Notes: generated by a model from the letters alone, not told the origin. A stretch of DNA of 64,000 nt from Juglans regia (GCF_001411555.2 NC_049911.1:4526001-4590000); one strand, 5' to 3'; positions 1 through 13,689 are shown, counted from the stretch's first letter. Numbers and translations: made by a program.

Positions 1-1880
1 CTTCTTTAATATCTCTCCATTTTTGTCACTGATATGACAAATCTTAAACCTCATCTTCATTAGAAACATATCAATGTTGAATACCGTGTGGAAATATGAG
101 AATAAAATTCCTGAGAAGACCCTCCTACAAATATGAAGAACCTCAACTTTACAATGTAATGAGAGTATAATGATGAATGAACATGAATGCATATAATGAA
201 ATTGACATATGCATGAGAAAATTTAGTTGAGACAAAAAATCAAACACTTGGTGGGCATTGCATGAAAATCGAAGTGTATAAAACATTAACCACCAAAAAC
301 CCTTCCTCAGTACATTAACAATTCAGACCCACTTCACAAAATACACTTATTCACATCTCTAACATCAGAAATCTCAAATCTCAAGTCACAAATCATATCA
401 AACACCACAACTTCACAAATGAGTGTGTGCCAAACACTAGAACAAGAGAATGGGAGAAGCTAATCAAAGAGATCACTTACCTTGACTGAGAGTTGTATAA
501 AGAATGAGGTCTCCTTGACTTTGAACACACAATCAAGTCGAAATAATGAAAGACGTGTAATACAGTGTTCAGCTAGGGCAAAAATAGTGAAGAGCCGTGA
601 GGGAGAATATCGGGGGTGGGTGCCTATCGTGGGAACTAAGTGACCTAAGTCACTTAAAGACTTAATGTGCCACGCACAAACCTCTGTCTCAAGGTCCCAC
701 TGGGATTTAAACTCTCAGACCAAATAAAATAAACCTACTAAAACACACATTCCAGACTTGTGCACGAAAAAAAATAGACCAAACAACCCAACAAAACAAA
801 GAATATAAAAATAAAATATTAAAACTGATTGACCCAAAAAACATTTTCAACAATTCTTTTTCCTGCTTTTTTTTTCTTTAAAAAAAATTTGAGTCAATGT
901 ACATGCCTGAGTACATAAAAAATTCAGACATAGTATCACTCACATAGCCAAAAAGAAAATACACTATCTTATTTGCAACAATCACAATAGTTATTCACAC
1001 CTCATAAGTTCATCAATATCAAAGTTAATGTGAGTGTGTGAATGAGAATACTTGCTTCAATGACTCATATATATGAATTTCTCATTCTTCCCCTTCTTTC
1101 CATCCATAGATAATCCCAAGATTTGTCTCTCACCTTAAAATTCAAACTTTATGCTAAGGTCTAGATACTTGAAAGAGTATCTCCTCCAAACACAAGTTTG
1201 CACAACCCTTGATATGTCCATTTTTATTGCTCATCTTTTTCTACAATGATTAAAGCAACGATTTTTCCTATAAGGACTTAAGGGGGGATCTATGTAGGGT
1301 GTTTGTTTTTTTTCGCAATGAATAAACATCGACTTTTTCTATATAGATCAAACATTTGCGTCTGACAAGGGGAGATCTCTTGATTTTAGTACTAGGTTCA
1401 ACTAGTATTAGTCAATTTAAGGCATAGACTCTCTCTTTGATGAGCACCTCTTAAAAGATTATGGAACATAATAATAAAGAATGTGAAAGTAAGTTCCTCA
1501 CAGTGCATTATGATTTAACTTTGTCAAGATGAACCATAAGGTTAGCACACACAAAGTGAACTGCACAAAAAAAATGCTTCAAGTCAAGGAGTTGACTGTG
1601 TGAGAGCCCAAATAATCAAGATTTGGCACGCACATGAAGCTTGCACCTTGCTCAACTACATAAAAATTTGAACTGGGAGACAAATTATAAAAATATAAGA
1701 CAACTCAATCGACCCTAACAAAAACAAGAAAAAAAAAAAAAGACTACTCGACTAAACCAAACTAATGATATGTAAGAACATGCAAGTGGTCCTATCAATT
1801 TATGTCACGCGCATTTTCTTTGACCACCCATTTAACTTTGAGTTTTGTCTTATCCATATCACTTTGCACACTTTTTCTTT
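1..1880. other. AT-rich region with no recognised gene
   Basis: I see no supportable gene here. Frames are short and broken. It lies downstream of the gag remnant that begins near 1885 on the minus strand, so it may hold decayed pol or LTR sequence of the same element, but I could not recognise an integrase, reverse transcriptase or LTR end. Confidence 0.4.
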
Positions 1881-1884
1881 ATTA

Positions 1885-4800
1885 AGAAGATAAAATTATG
1901 TTAGTTCATCAAGTTTAAGGCTTAAGATAATAATTTGATGACTCAAGTTATCAACTTTGTTTTCCAAGTTCCTCTATTTTTTTGTAATTTTTCTTTTTCC
2001 TTCTTTTTCTTGCACTTTTCTTAAATTAAAGCAATGTGGTTTTATATGACCAAGTATACCACAAAAATGACAAGTAGGAGTAAACTTATCTTCGAACTTA
2101 CTTTGGTTGGGCTTCTTTTTCATTGATCTATCGTGTGAGGCTCTTAAAACATGAGTTTTAGACACGGCCTTCTTTGAAGCTTCCTCATCTTGACTTCTTT
2201 TAACAAAAATGATATTTTTTGATGAGGTGGCAGCGGATGATGAGGCTTTAAGTTCCATACCTTGGAAATTCATGTACACTAAACCTGTGCGATCACAACT
2301 AGATTTTTGAAAACTCAATATCTTGTCAAGTTTCTGAGTTGCATTTTTTTCTTTGCATTCTTGGTTTTTTTTTCAACTCCTTCTCAAGTACTCCTCGTTG
2401 AGCATGTAACCTTGATATTTCAATTTCAGATATCTTTAGTGCCTAGGGTAGGTTACTCTTCTCATTTTCCACCACTAGAGTAACCTATGAATCACTATCA
2501 TCATCATCACTTTCAGATTTGGTTAGATTAAGATCAGAAAATTCACTAACAATAACAGAAAAGGCTATAAATGAAGTTTCATCCTCATATGAGGTTAAGA
2601 GCTTTTCATTTGGTTCTTTTAAAGTTTGGACACTCAATTCTTATGTGACCATAACCTGAGCATTCATGGCACTTAACTTTATCTTTTTGCTTAGATTTTT
2701 CTTTGTTGCATTTTTCAGAACCACTCTTTTTAATAGGAAATTCCGTATCTCTATTTTGTTTTCAACTTGTTCTCTTATTAAATAAAAATTTTCTGAATTT
2801 CCTTGCAATGAGATTTATAACCTCATCGTTTAGATTTTCTTTATTAGAAAAATCATCTTGATCTTCTTCCATAATTTTGAAAGTAATGAACTTATATTTT
2901 CTTATTTGAGGAATAGATGACTCATATGTTTGTAAGGAGCCGACCAGTTCTTCAACCTTAATAGCATCTAAATCCTTGCTTTTCTCAATGGTTGTAACTT
3001 TTGGACAAAATCTTTCAGGTAATGACCTTAAAATCTTTCTCACGACCCTTAAATTCTCCATCTTCTCGCCGAGATTAAACCTGAAATTCATAATATCGTT
3101 AAGTTTAGTATAAAAATAATTAAAAATTTCATCTTCCAACATCTTAATCTTTCCAAATTTTGAGGGTAGCAACTGTAAGTTTGAATTTTTTACAATCCTT
3201 GTCCCCTCACGTGTAAACTCCAAGATATCTCGCACTTCTTTAGCAATCTCACACATTGAGATTCTTTTAAATTCATCGGAAGATACAACCATGAAAATAA
3301 CTTTAATTCATTTACTATTTCAATTCCAGTTGGTGATCTCATCTTGTAATGACCCGATCTAATATTATTAAGAGATAAATTATGGATAATTTTATTGGGT
3401 CTAAATTAAATTTAATGAGCCAATTGGAATAGCCAATTGAGTCTAAATTAAAATTTATTTCTCACAAATTTGAGACCATCCGCACCACAGCACCACGTAC
3501 CCAGTACAACCCCTGCTATCACCCCGCTGTTGACGACGGGAACTCCATCACCTTGCCGAAACTACACGGTAAGTCTATCTCTCTTTTATTTAAATTCCTA
3601 CCTTCCTTACGTTAGTTCCTCTCTATCCCAACATCAAAATACACTCACCGTAGCACAGCCACCATGAGACCACTGCACAAATAGTTATGTTTCTCACCAC
3701 TAATCGTGCACTAGTACCCCAAAGCCAAGCCAACCACACCACTGCCGCACCACCATATCCTCTTCACACCACAACCCACGCACAATAGCCAAACGCACCT
3801 CTGTTTTTCACACCCAAAAATAGAGCACTGGGCTCTCCAACCTTGAGCCACCGACAAGCCACCCATGCACGTCCCCAAAACATCCTTTGTTTTCATAAAT
3901 AAAAGCAGAGCACCGGTTCTTTCCATGCACGACAATCACACAAGCCTCCTCAGCCATCCAACTCCATAGAAAACACCGCCCAAACCTCCATCCTACGATT
4001 GCCATAGTTCAAGCACAGTAGGAACACCATAGGCAGCCGCCGCTGGACACACACACACACACACTCTCTCTCTCTCTCTCATTTTCATGCTTTGTCGTGC
4101 TAGAATAGCAAATTGCGCCAACCACCTGCCGCCGCTCGTGCTTCACTCGGTAAGTCTCTGCCTTCCTCTACCCACAATAAACAACTAGGTTGTTTTTCAA
4201 TTAAAATAGGTTATATACGTTTTACGTAAAGCTCCTTCTACGTAGAGATAGTAGGGAAGCTTAAGGTTAGTTTATTACAATTTTGCCCTCTAAGTTATAA
4301 GGAAAGTATGAGAGTTTTGAATTTTTATTTTTAGTTGGGTTTGCTTTTAGGTTGGGCCTAAGTCTCACGAAAACCCGTGTTATTTTTTAGTAGTCTCCGG
4401 TTTATTTTTAAATTAGTCTAAAGAGTGGTTTAACAGAAAATAATTACAATTTTATAATTGTATTATTTAGTATTAAAAATTTTATAGTTAAGTTCCAATA
4501 GTAAATAAGTTAGAGTTTAAATAGTAAGGGATTTCTTTTAAGTAAATATCGAGATATTTGGGAAGTAATGGTATTTTAGGGATAACGAGAATTTTAAGCA
4601 TTGAATAATTAAAATAGATTAGTTTTAGCATTTCAGGGTTAAATAATTAAATACGTATTTAATTGAAAAATTTATGAAAATTACATGCTTATTGTATGGG
4701 TGACTGATTACGAGTCAAAATTAATATATTAGTGCGACGAGGTAAGTAGCATGATCTTGCCGTTTACCGTACATTATACATATGTACGGTAAACGACATG

Positions 4801-6040
4801 TCTTTTATAAAAATATTAAGCATGTACGCCCTCCATAGGAAGCTGTTTTTTACGTACCCAAATCATGATAAAATTTATGAAAAATTCATGATTTTATGTG
4901 AAGATTTATGCATTAAATTATTTATAAAATTCATGATTTTATGAAAAGAGTTATGCATTAAGATATTTATGAAAAGTCATGCATGATTATGTGAAGATTT
5001 GTGCATCAAAATATTTATGAAAAATCAGGACTTTATGTGAGAAAACATATATCACGAAAATTTATGAAATAATGCAATTTTATTTGAAATCTATGACACG
5101 ATATGACAAGTATGCATGCGATTTTTTTGAAATTTATAATATGATAAATATGCAAGTATAATTATAATGAAGTATGAATGATAAGATATGTAACAGCCTA
5201 TGTTATGATATGAAGATGGTACTTATGTTATGGGCTTATGTATGGATTTCACAACCCGCAGCCACGGGCCGAATCGGAATCTATTTAGATTCACTAACCC
5301 TAACTCACTGGAGTCAAAGTGGGTATTGGCCTTTGATAAATCAAAGATAAGTTCATGTTCATGTTCATATTATTTACATATGTATTTATGATTATGCACA
5401 TTTTTCAAGAAACTTTAAGTTTATTATGTTTACTATATGATGTGTTGTTTATTGAGTATTCGACTCATTTTTGTATATTTTTATGTTTTTAAACCATCTC
5501 AGATGATGACATTTATGAGGATGAGACTGCAGGACAGGACTTGACCCAGTGAGGCGAGGCAGAGGCCTAGATAGTTTATGTCATATTTAGTTTATGATTT
5601 AAGGTTTAAATAAATTATTTTAATAAGTACATGAGACTTTAGTATTTTTTTTAAATAAATGCTTCTGCAGACTCTATTTTTTATTTTAAGTATTTAATAA
5701 AGTTTAAATTTATTTATTTATGTGATCATTCGTATCTGGCGCTTCGTTAGTCATAAAAGTTTTAAGTCTAGTTTAGTAGCACACTGCCTCCCTGAAAATT
5801 CTAAAAAAAATGTATTTATTAAGGAGCGAGGTGTTACACATTTCTTGTCCAAACATCAATAATTGTCTCAGATTTAGTTCATCATCGCTCAACTGCATAC
5901 CACACACACTCATCCAACGACTTGAGGAAAGCCCTCGTATGAACTTTCTAATACGCACAGTTTTTCCCATCAAAGTATGGCGGGACATATAACGACGACA
6001 ATATGATCTACTGGAGCACGAATTACACTACAATGAGTCA
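1885..6040 (-). pseudogene. Ty1/copia gag remnant split by a solo LTR
   Basis: This is a decayed gag polyprotein that would have formed the virus-like particle of a copia retrotransposon. Reading on the minus strand, the N-terminal gag part lies at about 5839-6010 (a PYFDGKN-like start, then FLKSLDE and VWYAVER) with in-frame stops. The UBN2-type gag domain follows at 2762-3344 (residues such as RKILRSLPERF and VEELVGSLQTYE). A first zinc knuckle is near 2640-2690 and a second CCHC knuckle (CHFCGILGHIKPHC) near 2030-2075. A coiled-coil-like tail with a frameshift ends near 1885. A 2.5-kb LTR interrupts the gene at 3345-5838. If one copy of the 5-bp target duplication is removed, the gag frame runs straight from VWTRN into EITNW. 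No protease, integrase or RT follows in the window. Stops and shifts make it non-functional. Confidence 0.8.
3345..5838. mobile_element. Solo LTR, probably Ty3/gypsy (chromovirus-like)
   Basis: The segment begins TGTAATGACCCG and ends GAGGTGTTACA, the TG...CA ends typical of long plant chromovirus (Tekay-like) LTRs. It is 2,494 bp, with no internal gag-pol and no second LTR, so it is a solo LTR left by LTR-LTR recombination. Flanking 5-mers are CATCT (3340-3344) and CATTT (5839-5843), a target duplication with one later change. Independent support is that the interrupted copia gag frame resumes exactly when one 5-mer is removed. The LTR contains an (AC)n(TC)n microsatellite near 4049-4080. 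The family assignment rests on ends and length only; the boundaries are well supported. Confidence 0.8.
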
Positions 6041-7183
6041 ACTACGTTTTATTGCCAATTGAGATTACCCAAACACCCTTGTATTGTATTACCATGTTCT
6101 ACCAATTCAATCAATAAATTGGTTAGTGATCAATAATGAAACAATTTGATAATCAATCAAATACATAGAGCAAATAAATTGCGTTACATCAAATTTGGTT
6201 ACGAAGGAAAACTCTTTAAAGAACTCTTTAAAGGTAAAACCCTACGAGGCAGTAAAACTTAGAAAAGTCCATTTTATTATTTGAAAATCAGTGACAAGTA
6301 ATTCTCAATTACAAAACTTTTGCTAATTGACTCTCTTGCTTGACCCGACAAACGACCTATTTGCCTTTAACGTAGTAGCAACAAGAACCTCTGGCGATCT
6401 TCAAATTATTGACGGAATGAGTTTGATAGGAATTTGATGTGCAATAGGACTCTGTTGCGAAAAACTTTGTTGGCGCGTCTATTGACCTGGCGCTAAGTCT
6501 TTTCAGCAGATGTAGTTTCCATTCAAATTCTTCATAGGATAATTCTAGACTCCTTATAATTCAGATATATACACTCTTAACTTATCTACAATATTATCTA
6601 ACAGCATCTAGATAAAATCAAAATAGCCCTAGATAAAGTCAAAGTATTTTACATTCATCCAAATTACAAAACCAAAGGTAAGATAAACTCTATCATCTTA
6701 TTTAGTTAGTCATATCCAAACTTATCAAATTAATCACTTAGTCATAGCCAAACTTTTACATCTACACTACATATTATATATATAGCTGAGATATTTCTGA
6801 AAGTTACTTTGCCCGAGTGTTTAGTACTTCAAAATATCTCTATTTGCAGTTATAATATTGATATAGAAAACACATTATTGGCGACGTGGAAGCTATCTAT
6901 TATATTAGCAAATATATATAAAAAATTACTTGTGTTTTTACTTTTTGTTATAATTTTAATAAATCTCATAGTTATAAGTTGTGTGTTTACACATCAGATT
7001 ATGATTTGATGTGTAACTAATTTGAGCTTGGGAAATTATAATGTTCTTCATCACAAATTTAATTTTTATTTCCAGTCACACATATTGCATATTTTAACCG
7101 ACTTTAAGTGCTTAATATATAATGCAAATTTGTAACACCTAACTCAACACTACAACAGCACCACAACCTGATAGTGGAGGTAT
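6041..7183. other. Intergenic or decayed retroelement leader
   Basis: No gene is recognised. This lies upstream of the copia gag and could hold its 5' leader and LTR, but I found no convincing primer-binding site or LTR terminus. Short frames are AT-rich and unconvincing. Confidence 0.3.
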
Positions 7184-7787
7184 GGGTGTAAGATTTCTTG
7201 TCCCCATCATAAAAAACCAACAAAAGGAACCGATTGGTCTCGGTCCAAGAAAATAAGCAAACTAGGTTTTTGGTCTCACCTCAAGTTGGAGTTTTTTTCA
7301 CCTCGAACCAAACTGGATTGACCGAATTTAATATATAAAATTTTAAATAATTTTTCATATGATATTTTATACTTTTTTAAGTTGTTATTATAAGTTAAAA
7401 GTAAGTAATTATATAATGCTCTTCTAACTAGTTATAAATAGTTATATAATTTTCTAAGGTTAAGATTTTTAAGATAGTGTATTAACATTATTAATAGAGT
7501 GTACTTAATTAAAATAATTAATTAGTTAAATGTATACTTAGTAAGACAAATTAGGTTAAATCATTCACTTAATTGTTATTATTTTTTTACCATTTTATAT
7601 AACGTTTTTGTCAAAAACTTGAAAAAAGAAAAGAAAATAAATGACCTGGACCGAAACTCTCCAATAAGACTGACCGGACTAAACCAAGTGGTCCAGTCCG
7701 AACTTTTGACGGATCAAAAGAATCGGTCTAATCTGAATTAATCCTCCTTCAAAACTAACTGAACTGATTGATTACATCATTACACCC
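7184..7787. mobile_element. Possible inverted-repeat (MITE-like) element
   Basis: The ends form a short inverted repeat: GGGTGTAA at 7184 and TTACACCC ending at 7787, with the outer TAT/TTA also similar. Inside are blocks near each end rich in related words (ccgattggtctcggtcc, and accggactaaaccaagtgg), suggesting a small non-autonomous transposon. No clean target duplication is visible, so this remains tentative. Confidence 0.3.
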
Positions 7788-7808
7788 TTAGTTGAAGATA
7801 ATTGGATG

Positions 7809-7810
<2 letters not shown>

Positions 7811-7847
<37 letters not shown>
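7811..7847. repeat. (AT)n microsatellite
   Basis: An uninterrupted run of AT dinucleotides of about 37 bases. Confidence 0.9.
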
Positions 7848-7849
<2 letters not shown>

Positions 7850-8821
7850 GGAAGATTTTAAGGTATCAAATTGTATCACTAACATTAACATATGGCAAGG
7901 CCGTGGACACGGTAAATGAAAGACCAGGCTATTATAGCCTAGTGAAGTTGGATGTCATTGGATGTCAATTGGAATTTTTGGGTTTTCACTAAATTACCAT
8001 TTTTTCCATATTTTATTCATGCTTGACATTTGTTATAATGATGCACTTTATTATCCTACACATGCTAATAAACTACATAAAGGTTTTCATGCATCCAATG
8101 ACTAATAATAACACTTGTCCAAGTTAAGGAATTTACATACAGAGTATAAATAAACTTTTGACCAAGTCATCCATGTATATAGTAACTTCAAGAACAAGAT
8201 TCAAACGTTCGTAACTTTCTTACATTTTCCCACAATACATATATACTCGCTATGTCAACATGCTAGCAATCCTACAATTCCTATCAATGTCTGCACATAA
8301 GTATTTCTACATTTGTTACTAGGATCTTGGCTAACACAACCAAGTCAACAAACTATGGATGGTTTTTTTGATTTTATCTTCCTATAGGTACTAGAGAATC
8401 ATTGAAGTATCTTATCATGGAATAAAGTATATAGCATGGCATTTTTATCTTCCTGCAACTGTTCATAACACAATAGACATGTACTTAACACAACATTTTT
8501 ATTGCGTACATATATAGCTGGAAAGTGTCTCTTATTACAGCAAATTGTGGTCTGTGGACAAATAAACTGCCGTGAAAAGTCACTAATGTTGTAGTGATGA
8601 TATATAGTGCTAAAGATGTATAGAGTAAGTAGTGAATTCGAATATAGAATATACACAGAGAACCTTTTTCCTCTGCTTTCTTTTTTTCCTTCCTTGTTCT
8701 ATACTTTCTTACACAGGCCGGTTTACAAGTAACTGCAGATTGGGCAACAAATCAATAGCACAAGTTGGCAAAGTAGCAGCAGCACTGCACAACAGCAAGA
8801 CAATTGCGGCCTTGGTCAGCA
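7848..8821. other. Intergenic, no gene recognised
   Basis: Only short AT-rich frames are present. The end of this stretch is the left flank of the copia insertion. Without that insertion it would join the sequence starting at 13695. Confidence 0.4.
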
Positions 8822-8826
8822 AAGCC

Positions 8827-9109
8827 TGTTGATAGTTATGCAGAGAAGGGAATGTAGATGAAAGGCTTGGAAGAATATGTGAAAAACAGAACGCAAATGT
8901 TGTGTATAACATAATTGTATTCGATAATCAATCAATTGTTTACAAATGTGTATTGCTATTTATAGATTACAAATTATAATAAAATGAATAAAAGAACGTA
9001 TTGACAACACATGACATCTAACAAAATTACATTTCTCATTTTACTAGTTTATCCTTATCGGGAGGAACCGTAGGCATCTTGGGTCTAATTTCATCTTGTA
9101 GTTTCATTA
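8827..9109 (-). repeat. 3' LTR of the copia element
   Basis: This matches 13407-13689 along its whole length. In element orientation the right end at 9109 should start TG but reads TA (TAATGAAAC), while the other LTR reads TGACGAAAC, so the terminal G has mutated to A. The other end reads CTATCAACA. It lies next to AAGCC, one copy of the target duplication. Confidence 0.85.
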
Positions 9110-12100
9110 GCCTCCCGCAAGATGGAGAGTAGATGTTGATCACTCCCATCTTGGATAGTAACCTATCGAAGGCGGGAGAATGAATTGGCTTGGTGAGTAA
9201 GTTTGTTAACTGGTCTAATGAAGAGACATGCGTAGTGGAGACTTGCCCAGCTAAGACTTTATCTCGAACTAGATGGCAATCTAGTTCGATGTGCTTCGTG
9301 CGTTCATGAAACACGGGGTTTGCAGCGATGTGTGATGCTGCTAAATTGTCACAATACAAAGTTCGGGAGCAGGAATGTTGATGCCGAAATCTTTAAGTAA
9401 ATACCTAAGCCATGTGAGCTCACATACAACAGCGGCCATGGCCCTGTATTCAGACTCAGCAGAAGAGCGTGAAACATTATTTTATTTCTTAGATTTCCAT
9501 GCAACAAGGGACTTGACAATGAAGACGCAAAATTCAATAGTTGATCGCCGCGTATCTGGGAAATTCGCCCAATTGGCATCTGAGTAAGCCACGAGTTGGA
9601 GTTGGGATGTGTTGGAAAAGAAAAATTCCTTAGCCTGGTGTACCTTTAATATACCGAATGACTTTGATTATGGCATCATAGTGAGGTACTCGTGGATTCT
9701 CCATGAATTGACTCAGCAAATTCACACTATAACTTAGGTCCAGACGTGTGTTTGTGAGATAGAGTAGCTTGCCAACAAACGTCCTGTACAGAGCAAGATC
9801 ATAAAAGGGTTCTTCTTCATCCTTTCTAAACTTGACATTAGGATCCATTGGGAGAGGAGATGATTTGGCCACAAGTAGTCAAATCTCAGATAAGATATCC
9901 AATGCATACTTTTGTTGACAGATTTGAATTCCAGCCTTTGATCGAGCCACTTCCATGCCAAGGAAGTATTTGAGTGATCCTAGGGTTTTGATTTTGAATT
10001 TGGTGGACAAAAAAAATGCTTAACGACATCACTGGAGGCAGTGTCCGAGCTCATCAAAATAATATCGTCGACATAGACAAGAAGAGCAATGAAGAATGCT
10101 ATTGTTTGCTTAATAAACAAGTTGTAATCAGTTTTGGATTGTACAAAACTGAATTCAGCAAGTGATGAGGAAAGTTTAGTGTTCCATTGCCGAAAGGCTT
10201 GGTGTAAGCCATAGATGCTTTTCTGTAATTTGCAAACTTTGTTGGTGTGAACAAAGGAAAGACCAGATGGGCGCTTCATATACAATTTTTCATCAAGTTC
10301 CCCCTATAGAAATGCATTATTCACGTCCAATTGTTGCAAGTCCCAGCCCTTGATGGCTGCTATGGCAAGTAAACATCGGATTGAAGTTAATTTGGCAACT
10401 GGAGAGAAGATATCATGAAAGTCAATTCCTTCTCGTTGGGTAAAACCCTTTGCGACCAATCGAGCCTTGGCACATTCAATCGATCCATCAGCTTAGAACT
10501 TATATCGATAAATCCATTTTTAGTCAATCGACTTGTTGCCAGGAGGTAGATCAACGATGGACAATGTCTCATTGAGCTCAAAAGCAGTGAGCTCTTGTTC
10601 CATTGCCTCACGCCATATTGGTTCGTTGAGTGCTTGAGTGTATGTAATGGACTCAGTGTATATAGATATTGATGCAATGAAAGCATGAAAAGATGGAGAT
10701 AAAGAATGATAGGATAAAACAAAAGACAGTGGAAAAGAGATTTTCGAACCTGTGATGGAGGAAGATTCAGTAACTTTCGGCTTGGATGCTAACTGTAGTG
10801 GAAGCAGTGCATTTCAATGAAAGTATTTGAGGTAGGCGGGAGTTGTTCTGTTCCTTGTGGATCGACGAGGCATGGGTGTAGGAGGGGTAATGGTTTGGGT
10901 GAGATGTGTAGGTGGAGGTGATTCGGTGTTGATGTTTTCTAAGGGATGTGAAGTCTGGGTGAGGTGTGTAGGTGGAGGTGATTTTGTTGTGGTGCTTTCT
11001 AAGGAATGGGAATGAATGTGTGAAATAGAATCATGTGGAGTTTGGGTGGGAATGGAGATGTTGGGGTTGAAAAAATTATGGTCAAAGTGAGGGAAACAAT
11101 GAGGGTTATTTGTATGTTTGAGAGGGAATATTTGTTCATAGAACACAACGTCACAGGATAAAAAAAATTTAGTTTGTGGTGATGTCAAGAAGTTTGTAGC
11201 CCTTAACCCCGTATGGATATCCAAGAAAGAGACATTTTCGAGCTCTAGGATCGAATTTAGATCGAGTATGACTGAGAGTAGAGGCAAAACATAAGCACCC
11301 AAAAATTCTAAGATGAGAGTATGAGGGTTTTTTGTTGTAGAATAGTTCAAATGGTGATTTATTGTGAAGGTTTGGGGTGGGTTTTCTGTTTATTAAATAT
11401 ACGGCAGTGGTGATGAAATCAGTCCAATATTTTGATGGAAGTCCTGATTGAAATTTCAAGGCTCTGGCAACGTTTAGCATGTGCTAATGTTTGCGCTCAG
11501 CCAAGGCATTTTGTTGAGGTGTTGCAATGCATGTACGTTGATGCAACACTCCTTTGGACTGATAGAAACAAGGCATGTGAAACTCGACACTGTTGTCTAA
11601 TCGGATTGTTTTTATTTGGCTGTCAAATTGAGTGGAAACAATGGAAAAAAATGTTGAATGGAGGTACGTGCTTTGAATTTAGCTTGGAGTAAATAGATCC
11701 ATGTGCAGCGAGTGTACTGGTTGATAATTGTAAGAAAATACTTAGTGCCATTGTAAGATTGGACTTGGTTAGGGCCCCAAATATCAACAACAAAAAAGGT
11801 CAAATGGTTTGGAAACCGTAGTTTCTGATTGAGTAAATGGCATCTTGTGTTGTTTTGCAAGTAGACAGATTTTACAAAGAAGATTTGAAGGGTTTGTAGG
11901 CTTAAAATTTTCCTTTTGCATGTCATTTAATATATGATGTGTCATTGAACTATGGCCGAGTCTATAATGCCAAAGTGTAAATTCATCTAGCTTTGAAACA
12001 TTTGTGGTATTAGCATAACTGAAATGTAAGGCAGAAAAAAAGAATGTAACCCAGTGAGGCTTGGTCTTGAAATTTGCATATGATATAGGCCGTTATGCAC

Positions 12101-13270
12101 CTTTCCCACTCCAATCATCATTCAAGATGAAAGGTCCTAAATATAGCAAGAGTTAAAGAAAACATTAGTCAACAATTGGAATAAGTAGTAAGTGATTTAG
12201 CCGAAATCAAATTGAAAGAAAATTTTGGCACACATAGAACATTTTTTAGGACCAAATGATTAGAAATGTGCACATCACCAACGTGAGTTGATGCTGTGGT
12301 TGTGCCATTAGGAAGCTTGATGGTGTGTGAAACCATGGTGACATTATGTGTAAAGAAGCGTGGGCTACAGATCATATGATCTGTAGCTCCTGTATCGATT
12401 ATGCCAGAAACAACAGCGTTAGTGATGTGATTCAATATGTGTGAAATTGCAAGATAAAATACCAGACACTAGGGACTTAGATGCCAAGAGATTGGCATGA
12501 ACGTGATTGGCAGCAGGAGAATGAGAAGATTGGAGTAAGGCAAGGAGATGGATATACTGCTCCTGAGTAATAGATGGTCCATTGCCGACTTGTTCCTACT
12601 CAAGAGAACACTGATTAGCATGTGATTTATATTTGTCATTATTTTTGTGCCTAGGAGGAAATCCATTGAATTTGTAACACTTCTCTTTGGTGTGCTCCTG
12701 TATACGGCAATAAGAACTCACAGGTAAATTTGGATTTACTTTGAAACATCGCTCCAACGAATGTCCTAAGATGTTGCAATGAGAGCAAAATAATCGATCT
12801 TTGCGAGAAGAAGATGGATTGCGATAGTCGGGTCCCTTGGCAACCATTGCAATAGGTGCTGGTGAGGATTGGAGTTGTCTGTGCCTCTCCTTTTGTTGAA
12901 CAAGAGATAGAACACGATTTAAAGCAGAGAGGGGATCATTAAGTAGAATCTGAGCTCGCATCGAATCATAAGAATCATTTAGTCCCATGAGGAACTGCAT
13001 GACCTTACGTCTATGAGTATAATCCATTAATGTCTTCACTGCTCCACACTTACATGATGGCATAGGCTCATATATTTTAAGTTCATCCCAAAAACTCTTA
13101 AGTTTATTATAATACTGACTTACCGAATCATCATCTTGTGTGAGTGAGGAGATATATTTGGTGAGTTGAAAGATATATTTAGTCCCATGAGATATATGAT
13201 GGCATAGGGCCGGACGCATGACTCTTGCCCAAGTCACATAGTTTTCAGTGGTGAGTAAATCTAGAACCAA
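9036..13270 (-). pseudogene. Copia gag-pol, multiply broken
   Basis: Gag at 12596-13270 has a UBN2-like region and two CCHC-like knuckles (CSHCNILGHSLERC, then CRIQEHTKEKC). Protease at 12169-12435 shows the DTGATDHM active-site block. Integrase core pieces lie at 11169-11926. RT at about 9980-10722 includes the catalytic YVDD box (VYVDDIILMSSD). The connection region at 9630-9872 shows YRTFVGKLLYLTNTR. RNase H at 9036-9360 shows YCDNLAASHIAANPVFHERTKHIE. Each block is in a different frame or separated by stops, so no polyprotein could be made. The last codons run into the 3' LTR, as is common in this group. Confidence 0.85.
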
Positions 13271-13390
13271 TGGGAAAGAAGCTCATTCACCAGGCTGGAT
13301 GTAATAGGGACTAGCGGGATGGTGAGGGTTAGTCTCAGGATTGGAAGGCATATTTGAATCGATGGTTTCAGTGTTTGGAGGTGTCTTTGT

Positions 13391-13406
13391 CATGGCTCTG
13401 GTACCA
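13391..13406 (-). other. Primer-binding site of the copia element
   Basis: On the minus strand this reads TGGTACCAGAGCCATG, close to the initiator-tRNA-Met complement TGGTATCAGAGC. It abuts the 5' LTR end ...CAACA. It fixes element orientation and the LTR boundary. Confidence 0.8.
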
Positions 13407-13689
13407 TGTTGATAGTTACGCAGAGAAGGGAATGCAGAGGAAAGGCTTGGAAGAAGATGCGAGAAACAGAACACAAACGTTGTGTATAACAGAATTGCAT
13501 TCGATAATCAATCAATTGTTCACAAATGTGTATCACTATTTATAGATTACAAATTGTAATAAAATGAATAAAATAATGTATTGACAGTACATGGCATCCA
13601 ATATAATTACCTTTCTCATTTTTCTACTTTATCCTTATCAGGAGGAACCGTAGGCATCTTGGGTCTAATTCCATCTTATAGTTTCGTCA
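13407..13689 (-). repeat. 5' LTR of the copia element
   Basis: This is 283 bp, the same length as the left copy. On the minus strand it starts TGACGAAAC and ends CTATCAACA. AAACC follows at 13690-13694, a near match to AAGCC at the other end. Some plus-strand frames here are only LTR translated. Confidence 0.85.

Larger units (their letters stand above)
8827..13689 (-). mobile_element. Complete but inactive Ty1/copia retrotransposon (about 4.9 kb)
   Basis: Two direct repeats of 283 bp (8827-9109 and 13407-13689) bound a gag-pol region read on the minus strand. A primer-binding site lies immediately inside the right LTR (TGGTACCAGAGCC on the minus strand), and a purine-rich tract (minus-strand CTTGCGGGAGGC) immediately inside the left LTR. 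The flanking 5-mers AAGCC (8822-8826) and AAACC (13690-13694) fit a target duplication with one change. Gag, protease, integrase, RT and RNase H are present in copia order but broken by stops and frameshifts. The size and LTR length are like the Ale/Retrofit group of copia elements; that lineage call is inference. By eye the LTRs differ at about 30 of 283 positions, so the insertion is not recent. Confidence 0.9.

Noticed and set aside
3470..4005. Short frames in the Cys/Trp- and Pro/Thr-rich region
   Set aside because: They lie inside the solo LTR and do not match any retroelement protein.
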